This document shows, in pieces, positions 17,100 to 25,022 of a DNA stretch of 64,000 bases. The DNA is from JALZVT01 sp964519335 (GTDB lineage: Bacteria > Pseudomonadota > Gammaproteobacteria > Pseudomonadales > Azotimanducaceae). Within the stretch, counting starts at the first letter, position 1; every line of letters begins with the position of its first letter. The notes beneath the pieces were generated by a model, which worked only from the letters and a program-made list of their open reading frames with translations, was not told where the DNA came from and searched no databases. The stretch covers positions 1 through 64,000 of the forward strand of contig CAZFIA010000004.1 in NCBI GenBank assembly GCA_964519335.1. Reading direction: 5' to 3'. Made by a program: the position numbers and the translations under genes.

Positions 17100-17989
17100 T
17101 GGGCGCCTCGCCGGCAGAGCCCAGGGTTTGTGATTCTGAACAGGACTACTTCGGGCTCTGGAACGAACATCTGGGTAGCACTCGTGGCGAAGGAACCGGG
17201 CTTGGCCCGACCGAGCTTGCAGAGGTTGGCGGCCGTTTGGCAGATCGCGCCGCCTGGGTGTTCATAGCCGGTTACCAGGGCGCGCTGCGGCAGAGTTTTC
17301 CCGCACTTCGCGAGTATGCGGGGTGGGCCAGCTATGTGGTTAGCGAAGCCAGGGATGAATCGAAGGCGCCCACCTGCCATCTGGTCGATACGGGGTCCGA
17401 GAGCTACCTGCAAGGCACCAAGAACTGGGTGGCAGCAAGTGCGCATTTGCGGTGGCTAGTCGTTAATGCGGCCTCATCGACTGCCGGGTCTGAATCGACG
17501 GTTAACCTGCTTGTTAGTGCCGATGCAAATGGTGTTGCGCTCATTGAAAAGCCGAGCGGCCGTTTCCTCCCCGAATTGATAGTGGGTCGGGCTGAGTTCT
17601 CCAAAGTAGCTCTGTCGACCTATTCTCATCTAGATGAGACGCCCAACTTTGCAAGCCTCTTTGGATTGATCGAAGCCCGCTGTTTGTTGGTGGCGCTTGG
17701 GGCCCATTTCTCACAGGTTGCCCCTACTGACGCACCACCTGGTCAATCGCTGATGCTGTCTTCAGGCCTCGCCACTGCTGAGCTCGCAAGCCCCGCTTCA
17801 ATTGATGTCTTGCTCGAAGCGATGGCGTTATTGGTTGATTGGTTTGAGGGCTGGCACGAGCGGGGCTGTCCGGGTGAGTCAGTCGCCGTGGAGTCGTTGC
17901 GCCAGCGCTGGTCGGATGATCAGCGGCTGTTGCAAATGCATCGGCCCCTCCTGCTGAGGCACAAAGAGCAGGTCACGACTAAAGAATGA
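17099..17989 (+). CDS. Short acyl-CoA dehydrogenase-like protein
   Basis: A 296-residue protein; acyl-CoA dehydrogenases usually have 380-400. The middle part, with YLQGTKNWVAASAHLRWLVV, resembles the beta-domain of that family, where substrate and flavin meet. The N-terminal helical domain looks degenerate and I cannot place a catalytic glutamate in the C-terminal part. It could be a non-catalytic subunit of a heteromeric dehydrogenase, as known for some steroid-degrading enzymes, but its full partner is not present. The ATG at 17099 overlaps the SDR stop (TGATG); a TTG three bases earlier is less likely. Confidence 0.5.
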   Translation: MGASPAEPRVCDSEQDYFGLWNEHLGSTRGEGTGLGPTELAEVGGRLADRAAWVFIAGYQGALRQSFPALREYAGWASYVVSEARDESKAPTCHLVDTGSESYLQGTKNWVAASAHLRWLVVNAASSTAGSESTVNLLVSADANGVALIEKPSGRFLPELIVGRAEFSKVALSTYSHLDETPNFASLFGLIEARCLLVALGAHFSQVAPTDAPPGQSLMLSSGLATAELASPASIDVLLEAMALLVDWFEGWHERGCPGESVAVESLRQRWSDDQRLLQMHRPLLLRHKEQVTTKE

Positions 17990-18084
17990 ACTGTTCGCGA
18001 CTCTCTAGGTCGGACGTTATTCGATGCGGCAAGTACGTTCGCCCAGAACACTGTAGAGAACACTCGTAACGGAGATATACAGCT

Positions 18085-18831
18085 ATGAACACCCCCTCAG
18101 ATCAACCGCAGAGCGTTGACACGCCTGAATCAGCACCAGCCAATAACAACACCAAAATTATCGGCTTTGTAGCCGTGCTCGCTCTATTGGCAGTGGCTGC
18201 CTTCACACTGCCCGTCGCCGAATGGTTCACGGCACTTGCGGAGTGGATCCAGGCCAATCGCGGTATCTCCTGGTTGGTGTTCATACTTGTCTACATAGTT
18301 GCAACTGTGCTGATCCTGCCCGGGTCCTTGCTGACGCTCTCCGCAGGCTTCCTGTTTGGCCTTGGCTTCGGCTTTGCACTGGTGTCGGCGGCGAGCGTCA
18401 TCGGGGCCTGCTGCGCCTTCCTGCTCGGGCGCTACTTCGCGCGCGATTGGGTGGCCGAAAAAATCAGCGGTAACGCCAAATTCTCAGCCCTCGACAACGC
18501 GGTACGCGACAAGGGCTTTGTCATTGTGTTGCTCACTCGGCTTTCGCCGGTATTTCCGTTTAGCTTGCTCAACTACGCACTTGGTAGCACTGCTGTGCGC
18601 TTTCCTAACTACGCGCTTGCCAGCTGGATCGGCATGATGCCCGGCACCTTGCTTTATGTGTGGCTTGGTTCGGCTGCGCAGAATCTGACCGAAGTGTTTA
18701 GTGGTGAGGCTGCGAGCGGTTCTTCTAATTGGCTACTCTATGTAGGTCTGGCGGCTACTCTTGTACTTACTGTCATAATCACGCGCTTTGCAACTCAAGC
18801 GCTCAACACAGAATTGGAGGCTAATTCGTGA
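18085..18831 (+). CDS. TVP38/TMEM64 family membrane protein
   Basis: A 248-residue inner-membrane protein with about five hydrophobic segments and the SNARE-associated/DedA-like core: LPGSLLTLSAGFLFG, then the FLLGRYFARDW segment and LTRLSPVFPFSLLNYALG. DedA/TVP38 proteins are linked to lipid flipping and membrane homeostasis. The next gene's GTG overlaps this stop by 4 bases. Pairing of TVP38 proteins with a disulfide-reductase-like flavoprotein recurs in bacteria, so the pair probably acts together. Confidence 0.88.
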   Translation: MNTPSDQPQSVDTPESAPANNNTKIIGFVAVLALLAVAAFTLPVAEWFTALAEWIQANRGISWLVFILVYIVATVLILPGSLLTLSAGFLFGLGFGFALVSAASVIGACCAFLLGRYFARDWVAEKISGNAKFSALDNAVRDKGFVIVLLTRLSPVFPFSLLNYALGSTAVRFPNYALASWIGMMPGTLLYVWLGSAAQNLTEVFSGEAASGSSNWLLYVGLAATLVLTVIITRFATQALNTELEANS

Positions 18832-20273
18832 GCAAGTATCCCGGTGCAGAATTTGATGAAGTCTGGAAAAGTGCGCTCCAGCCAGCAGACTACAAAAACC
18901 CTGATCCGCAATCCCAATATCACCTGGCAATAGTGGGCGCTGGACCCGCCGGACTGATTGCGGCGATTGGAGCAGCAGGACTTGGTGCAAACGTTGCGTT
19001 GATTGAGCGCCACACCATGGGTGGTGATTGCCTGAATGTGGGTTGTGTGCCGTCGAAGTGTTTGCTGGACTATTCCAAGAAGCATCCAGGCGATTTTGAT
19101 GGCGCCTTCTCCTGGGTACGTGAGGTGCGTGCGGGTATTGCACCCCACGACTCGGTAAGTCGATACACAGAACTCGGCGTTGATGTGTTTCTGGGTGATG
19201 CCAAGTTTGCCGATGACGGCACACTTGATGTGGGTGGAACCCGTATCAACGCCCGTAAATACGCGTTGTGCACGGGCGCAAGCGCCATGGTGCCGCCTAT
19301 TCCAGGCCTGCGCGAGTCTGACCCCCTAACCAACGAGAACGTGTTTGACCTGCAAGAAAAACCGAAGAGCATCGCTGTTCTTGGGGCTGGCCCCATTGGC
19401 TGTGAGCTGGCGCAAGCGTTCGCGCGACTGGGCGTTGAGGTGCACCTGTTCGAGCTCGCAGATCGTGTGCTGAACATCGAGTCCGAACGAGCGAGTGAAA
19501 TAGTAGCGGAGGCATTGGTTGAGTCTGGTGTAACGCTGCACGTGGGCAGTGGCGTCGAAAGCGTTGTTCGCGAAGGCAAAAAAGTTGTGGTAACTAACGG
19601 CAACGGCGAAGTGAGCACTGAGCAAGTGCTGGTTGCGCTGGGACGCACGCCCAACACTGCTGACCTCAATCTAGAGGCAGTGGGTGTGACGCTCGACAAG
19701 CGCAGATCTATTGAAGTCGACAACAAGCTGCGTAGCAGCAACAAAGATGTGTTTGCCGCGGGCGACTGCACCGCAATCTTGCAGTTTACTCACCACGCTG
19801 ATGCGCAAGCGCGCGCTCTGGTGCAGAACACTCTGTTTGCGCCTACCGCCAAAGTGGATGGTTTTGTCGTTCCGCACTGCACTTACACAAGTCCAGAGGT
19901 TGCCTCCGTAGGTGAGAGCGAGGAGAGTCTCAAAACTGCGGGCACCGAATACGACACCTATGAGGTGGCCTTTAACGAACTCGATCGCGGCCGAACAGAA
20001 GACGACAACTCGGGCTTTGCGCAGGTGTTCTGCAGGAAAGGCAGCGACAAGATTCTTGGCGCCTCTATTGTGGGGCACGACGCCGGCGAACAGCTGTCGC
20101 CAATTTGCCTGCTGATGAGCAATGGACTGGGCTTAGGTGCCGCGGCGAAAACCATTTTGCCGTATCCAACGCGCTCGGAGTATGTGAAGCGGCTCGGGGA
20201 TGCTTATAATCGGACTCGATTTACACCCTTTGCGCAGCGTGTGACCAAAAAATGGTTCGAGTTCCGCGCATGA
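18828..20273 (+). CDS. Mercuric-reductase-like pyridine nucleotide-disulfide oxidoreductase
   Basis: A 481-residue flavoprotein of the lipoamide dehydrogenase/mercuric reductase family. It has the FAD motif VGAGPAG near residue 36, the redox pair Cys68/Cys73 in GGDCLNVGCVPSK, a second nucleotide motif VLGAGPIGCE, and the FAD site VFAAGDC. The C-terminal His-x4-Glu dyad of classical members is absent: the equivalent stretch reads LPYPTRSEY, without the histidine. It has no mercury-binding domain or mer neighbours, so it is not a real MerA. It starts on GTG, overlapping the TVP38 gene. Confidence 0.87.
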   Translation: MSKYPGAEFDEVWKSALQPADYKNPDPQSQYHLAIVGAGPAGLIAAIGAAGLGANVALIERHTMGGDCLNVGCVPSKCLLDYSKKHPGDFDGAFSWVREVRAGIAPHDSVSRYTELGVDVFLGDAKFADDGTLDVGGTRINARKYALCTGASAMVPPIPGLRESDPLTNENVFDLQEKPKSIAVLGAGPIGCELAQAFARLGVEVHLFELADRVLNIESERASEIVAEALVESGVTLHVGSGVESVVREGKKVVVTNGNGEVSTEQVLVALGRTPNTADLNLEAVGVTLDKRRSIEVDNKLRSSNKDVFAAGDCTAILQFTHHADAQARALVQNTLFAPTAKVDGFVVPHCTYTSPEVASVGESEESLKTAGTEYDTYEVAFNELDRGRTEDDNSGFAQVFCRKGSDKILGASIVGHDAGEQLSPICLLMSNGLGLGAAAKTILPYPTRSEYVKRLGDAYNRTRFTPFAQRVTKKWFEFRA

Positions 20274-20297
20274 TTATCCGCAGGTTACCAACGCCGA

Positions 20298-21647
20298 ATG
20301 AGCAGCTCAGAGGGTCAAGCAAGAGCTGCTTCAGCAGGCGGGGGTAGGGCGGGATTTACCCGCACCACAGCCATCGCTGTGGTGATGGCCAATATGGTGG
20401 GCACCGGCGTGTTCACCAGTCTCGGATTTCAGCTCGCTGACATTCGCTCGGTGTTTGTACTGATGCTGCTCTGGGTGATTGGCGGGCTGGCAGCGCTTTG
20501 CGGGGCGCTGTGCTATGCCGAACTGGGAGCAGCACTTCCGCGCTCTGGCGGCGAATACAATTTCTTGAGTCGAGTACTGCACGAGGGCGTTGGCTTTGTG
20601 GCCGGCTGGGTATCCTCCACTATAGGCTTTGCAGCCCCGTCTGCCCTGGCCGCAATTACCTTTGGGGCCTATTTCTCAAGCGTGTTTCCTCGGTTCGATA
20701 AAACGCTGCTTGCCTGCACTCTGGTGATTTCGCTCACGCTTCTACACAGCCTTTCGCATCGCGCGAGTGCCAATACGCAAGGCGCGTTTACCTGGCTTAA
20801 GGTGGCACTCATTTTGGGTTTCTGCGTGCTCGCCCTGTGGCTCGTACCTGAGACCCAGAGTGTGAGCCTGCTGCCTCAAGCTGGCGACACGGGTTTGCTG
20901 ACCGGCGGGGCCTTTGCAGTTTCGCTAATCTATGTGAGCTACGCCTATACCGGGTGGAATTCCGCCACTTATCTCAGCGGTGAGTTGAATAATCCGCAGC
21001 GTGATCTGCCGTGGGTTCTTACAGTAGGTACCCTGACGGTGCTAGTGCTGTACCTAATGTTGAACTACACCTTTTTAGCCGTTGCGCCTATGGATGCCAT
21101 GGCGGGGCAGGTTGAGGTGGGCTATGTTGCCGCAACCTTCGCGTTTGGTGATGTCGGTGCAAAAATTATGGGTGTGCTGCTTTCGCTGCTGCTAATTTCT
21201 ACGGTTAGCGCGATGGTGATTGCGGGGCCACGGGTACTGCAAATGGTGGGTGAGGACTATCCGCTGTTTGGCGCCATGGGTCGCACCACCAACGGCTTGC
21301 CGAGGGTTGCCATTGTGGTGCAATCGCTGATAACGCTCGCCTTTATTATTTCGGCGTCGTTCGAAGCAATATTGGTGTTTGCCGGTTTTACGTTGGCGGC
21401 TAACACGCTGGCGGTTGTCGCTTGTTTGTTTCTGTTGCGCATCAGAGAGCCGGATTTACCGCGCCCGTTCAAAGTGCCCTGGTATCCGTTGCCGCCCCTT
21501 ATATATATGGCGATTACGCTATGGACGCTGTACTACGTGGTGCAGTCAGCGCCCGTGCAGGCGCTGTATGGCGGTTTGATCTTTTTGCTCGGTGCGCTAG
21601 CCTACTTTGCAACTTTGCTTGTTCAGAAGTCTGGAAACGGCGCCTGA
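20298..21647 (+). CDS. APC-family amino acid permease
   Basis: A 449-residue inner-membrane transporter with about twelve hydrophobic segments. The first segment has the APC hallmark ANMVGTGVFTSLGF, and GGEYNFLSRVLHEGVGFVAG near residue 80 is typical of amino acid or polyamine permeases. Substrate is not predictable. It begins 25 bases after the flavoprotein gene and could be in the same transcript. Confidence 0.9.
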   Translation: MSSSEGQARAASAGGGRAGFTRTTAIAVVMANMVGTGVFTSLGFQLADIRSVFVLMLLWVIGGLAALCGALCYAELGAALPRSGGEYNFLSRVLHEGVGFVAGWVSSTIGFAAPSALAAITFGAYFSSVFPRFDKTLLACTLVISLTLLHSLSHRASANTQGAFTWLKVALILGFCVLALWLVPETQSVSLLPQAGDTGLLTGGAFAVSLIYVSYAYTGWNSATYLSGELNNPQRDLPWVLTVGTLTVLVLYLMLNYTFLAVAPMDAMAGQVEVGYVAATFAFGDVGAKIMGVLLSLLLISTVSAMVIAGPRVLQMVGEDYPLFGAMGRTTNGLPRVAIVVQSLITLAFIISASFEAILVFAGFTLAANTLAVVACLFLLRIREPDLPRPFKVPWYPLPPLIYMAITLWTLYYVVQSAPVQALYGGLIFLLGALAYFATLLVQKSGNGA

Positions 21648-21659
21648 GGTAAGTACCTA

Positions 21660-21683
21660 AGTTAACTGCCTGAGTTAACTGCC
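21660..21683 (+). repeat. Two copies of an 11-base direct repeat
   Basis: AGTTAACTGCC occurs at 21660-21670 and 21673-21683. The second copy contains the stop codon of the M23 gene on the minus strand. It may be a small local duplication at the 3' junction between two convergent genes. Confidence 0.6.
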
Positions 21684-23855
21684 AAAGCGCAGTGCAACGC
21701 TGGTTGACCCTCGTACTACGCCATTAGAATCTCGGAAGCGCACGAAGACCCGATTCACGCCGGGTGAAAACTCGAAGGTTTGGCCCGACACAAACACGCC
21801 GAAGGTAGGCGTGTCGCCTTGATTAATTCGGGTAGTTACTGACTCGCCCAGCGGAGAAGTACACTGCGACGTCGCAGGGTCGGTTTCACAAATGCTGAAT
21901 GCAAGAGGCAGCGGGTTAGCCGTACCTGTGTCGACGGTTACCGTCATGTCTTCGCTTGCGCCCAGGTTGATCGCTGCCACAACAAATGCACCTGCGCTGC
22001 TTGCCGGGTCTAGGGAGACGATACCGTCATTGGAAACAGTGGCGCTGAGCGCGACCACATCCACGGGCACGGTGTTGGAGGCAGAGAGCAGCAGGGTGTT
22101 GATGCCGCGAGAAATCTCAGCGATTTCGGTGTTCTGACAGCCAAACAAAACTTCGAGACTGCTTGATTCGATGTCAGACGTGGGAACGATCAGTAATACA
22201 AAACTGCGCGCGGTTCCCGCTGCAATGTCGACCGGTTCGTTTGGATTGCCTATGGGTAGATTGGTTGCAGGGTCAGTCACCTGAAAGTTGAAGCTGCCTG
22301 AGAAGCCTGGTGCGAGACTGGGCTGGCAGGCCAGACCATCTCGAGTACCGCCAACAATGGCGGACAGAAACACACTGGCTACCTGACCCGTTTGTACTGA
22401 GCGGCTGTTGGGTAGTACAGAGGTAAAGACAGGGGCGTTAATGCCGCCTGATTCGAGAAAGAAGCTCGAGCCGAAGGAGGCCGTCATGCCCTGGCCTTCA
22501 AAGCTCACGCCGGGCGTGCTGCCGGCCCCGGTGGCTACATCCACCGAAAACAAGTCGGTGCCCGCAGTGCCATACATAATGCCGTCCGAGGCGGTGGCCA
22601 AACCAAACACTTCCTGGAAGCCAATGTCACCAACCACGGTGCCAATCTCTCCACCACTGCCGACCGCCGCGAGATCGACGAGTATCAGTTGATCATCGGT
22701 AGATGACAGATACAGATTCCCCTCAAAAAACACCAGATCGCCCGCTGAGTTGTGACCCATGTCGGCGATTCTTGTGCCTGCGCCGGTTTGCAGGTTCATT
22801 TCAAACAGCCCATCAACAAATCCGCCCGCGCCGTACAGGGTGCCGTCGCTCGCAAATACCAGGGCGTTGCCCGCAAGGATGCCGTGCTCGCCGATGAGGC
22901 GTATATCAGCGGTAACCAGATCGATTTGATACAAGGCGGAATCAGTAAGACCAAACAGCAAGCCCTCGGGAGAGAACGCGATATCGGTCATAACCTCGTC
23001 CATCCTGCCGATGATATCGACCAGGCCGTCACTGACTCTGATGCGTCCCAGGGTGCCTCTGCTGTCGTGGACGTACAATCGGGGAGCTGGCGCAACAGCA
23101 ATGGTTCGATTGCTGTCTATGTATTCGGAGGGTGCCTGAATAAAGCCATCGGCCGTGAGTTCGGCCGCGCTCAGGTAATAGCCAAAAAAAGTGTCATTGG
23201 GCCACAGGTTGTTCACATCAACCGAACCCGTGCGCAGTTCAAAATGTAGGTGAGACGCCGTTACGACATTTGAGGCGCTTGTGTCGGCAATGCTCGCAAT
23301 GGGCTCGCCGCGCTGAACCAGATCGCCCACCGACAGGGTATTGACCGGGGTAACGTGCAGATATACGGAGCTCAGGGTAGAACCCAGCAGAGAGTGTTCA
23401 ATCACTATGACACTGCCGACAGAATCACTGGACCCTGGCGCGCTGATGGTCTGAATGCCTGTCACTCGACCGGCTGCCACAGCAAACACCAATTGGCCAA
23501 CGGCGCTGGTACCGCCTGCGTTGGTGATCCAGTCTTCACCGGCGTGCAGTAATTGGGCGCCTGCAGGTATAGAAATGCCCTGCTCGATGGCTAATGCCGT
23601 GATGGTCGCATTGGGTGCCTGAAAGGCCTGCTCGAGTGTCCAGGCATCGATGGCATCATTGGCAGCGGTCACCCGTCCCGGCGGTGATGCACCGATGGGA
23701 TAGTCAAAGCCGTCTGCGAGCGGTCCTGTTGCCCAGGCGGAATTCGCGCTGCCGACAATGACAAGCGTGACCGTAATAATCGCGAGTGACCTAAGTACTG
23801 ACTGCAACACTTGTTTATCTCTAAAATCGGTTTTGTTAAGCGACTTAAGATACAC
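21675..23855 (-). CDS. Secreted M23 peptidase-domain protein with a propeller-like region
   Basis: A 726-residue exported protein: a hydrophobic signal segment at about 22-42 ends in ANSAWA. Residues about 90-215 are an M23 (LytM) zinc endopeptidase domain with HAGED and SHLHFEL supplying the metal ligands and YLHVTP between them, so the site looks intact. Residues about 240-470 carry repeated GLLFGLTDSALYQID-like units, probably a beta-propeller. The last 250 are beta-rich, perhaps adhesive. M23 domains cut peptidoglycan cross-bridges; joining one to a propeller is uncommon. No enzyme neighbours give context. Confidence 0.75.
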   Translation of the reverse strand: MYLKSLNKTDFRDKQVLQSVLRSLAIITVTLVIVGSANSAWATGPLADGFDYPIGASPPGRVTAANDAIDAWTLEQAFQAPNATITALAIEQGISIPAGAQLLHAGEDWITNAGGTSAVGQLVFAVAAGRVTGIQTISAPGSSDSVGSVIVIEHSLLGSTLSSVYLHVTPVNTLSVGDLVQRGEPIASIADTSASNVVTASHLHFELRTGSVDVNNLWPNDTFFGYYLSAAELTADGFIQAPSEYIDSNRTIAVAPAPRLYVHDSRGTLGRIRVSDGLVDIIGRMDEVMTDIAFSPEGLLFGLTDSALYQIDLVTADIRLIGEHGILAGNALVFASDGTLYGAGGFVDGLFEMNLQTGAGTRIADMGHNSAGDLVFFEGNLYLSSTDDQLILVDLAAVGSGGEIGTVVGDIGFQEVFGLATASDGIMYGTAGTDLFSVDVATGAGSTPGVSFEGQGMTASFGSSFFLESGGINAPVFTSVLPNSRSVQTGQVASVFLSAIVGGTRDGLACQPSLAPGFSGSFNFQVTDPATNLPIGNPNEPVDIAAGTARSFVLLIVPTSDIESSSLEVLFGCQNTEIAEISRGINTLLLSASNTVPVDVVALSATVSNDGIVSLDPASSAGAFVVAAINLGASEDMTVTVDTGTANPLPLAFSICETDPATSQCTSPLGESVTTRINQGDTPTFGVFVSGQTFEFSPGVNRVFVRFRDSNGVVRGSTSVALRFGS

Positions 23856-23892
23856 GAACTGAAAAAAATCTTGCGGCGCTTAGACAGCCTGC

Positions 23893-24954
23893 TTACAAGT
23901 CGGGGCCAGTAGGGGAGGCGATGGTTGGACGCCGCCTGAACTTTGCCCTAAGTGAGGGCACCGCGCCGATCTCATCGGCCATCACAGCGCCACGCTCCCC
24001 GAGTGGCAGCTCTGGACCTATTGTGCTGTCTTGCTCGGTTTGATGTTCCAGTTCGGCATTGAGTTCGGCACCAATCAGCACCGCATAAGCGGACACATAA
24101 AACCACATTAGCAATATTGCGACGGCACCCAGAGCGCCGTAGGTTTTTTGATAGCTGCCGAAGTGGGTGACGTACCAGGAGAACCCGGTCGACGCGGCGA
24201 TCCATGCGACACAGGCCGCCAGCGCACCCAGAGAGACCCAACGCCAATGGGCCCGCCGGCGGGAAGGCCCATAACGGTAGAGCACCGCAAGGCCAGCTAG
24301 TACGACCCCCGCCACCAAAACCCCGTTCAAACTGCGGACTAAAAATGTGTGGAAGTCGCTGAGGGGCAGATAATCAACCATCAGCGGCAAAACTACGGTG
24401 CTGCCCACTGTTAGTAACAGCAGCACCAGTCCAGCCAAGGTGAAGCTAACCGACTGCAGGGTGAGCCAGAACCAGCCGCGAGTTTCTTCTTCTTCATAAA
24501 CCGCATTGAGTCCGCCAAACAGAGATTTCATGGCTTTCGACGATGACCACAGAGATACCGCCGCTGATGCGGCGATGCCCCAGCCCAGATTCATGTCACG
24601 GGTACTCACTAGTTCCTCAAGTTGATTCTCGATCAGAACCCGGGCTTCGCCTGGTAGATAACTGCTAACTACCTCCAGATGAAACTTCAGGTCGTCTGGA
24701 GAATTAACCAGCCCATAAACCGAAATAATCACCGCCAGCGCCGGCGCCACAGACAGCATGGCGTAGAACGCCATGCCGGCGGCGATAAGGGCAAGATTGT
24801 CGCGGCTGGACTCTTCCCAAACCCGCAGCAGCACATCTTTCCAGCCGCGCAAAGGGATATGCCAGGGGGCATAGGCATTTCGGCCACGCGAGTGCGTAGG
24901 CGTCGATTCTGTGGGCTCTACTGACATACCGGTGGTCGCAGGGGTGTCGCTCAA
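23893..24954 (-). CDS. YihY/BrkB family membrane protein
   Basis: A 353-residue inner-membrane protein of the YihY/virulence factor BrkB family. The N-terminal segment ALIAAGMAFYAMLSVAPALA and later VLLMWFYVSAYAVLIGAELN are the conserved marks, with about six membrane segments. The molecular role is unsettled; the old label ribonuclease BN was a mistake for this family. The C-terminal 60 residues are polar. It is the only gene between two unrelated neighbours. Confidence 0.9.
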   Translation of the reverse strand: MSDTPATTGMSVEPTESTPTHSRGRNAYAPWHIPLRGWKDVLLRVWEESSRDNLALIAAGMAFYAMLSVAPALAVIISVYGLVNSPDDLKFHLEVVSSYLPGEARVLIENQLEELVSTRDMNLGWGIAASAAVSLWSSSKAMKSLFGGLNAVYEEEETRGWFWLTLQSVSFTLAGLVLLLLTVGSTVVLPLMVDYLPLSDFHTFLVRSLNGVLVAGVVLAGLAVLYRYGPSRRRAHWRWVSLGALAACVAWIAASTGFSWYVTHFGSYQKTYGALGAVAILLMWFYVSAYAVLIGAELNAELEHQTEQDSTIGPELPLGERGAVMADEIGAVPSLRAKFRRRPTIASPTGPDL

Positions 24955-25022
24955 TTCTTCGTTCCAGGTCGAATTAGGGTTTTAATAGGCACTAGATATC
25001 TCCGGTGCAAGGTCAGAAGTAT

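Noticed and set aside
18733..19224. Long leftward frame opposite the TVP38 and flavoprotein genes
   Set aside because: It lies fully across two well supported genes and has no recognisable domain.
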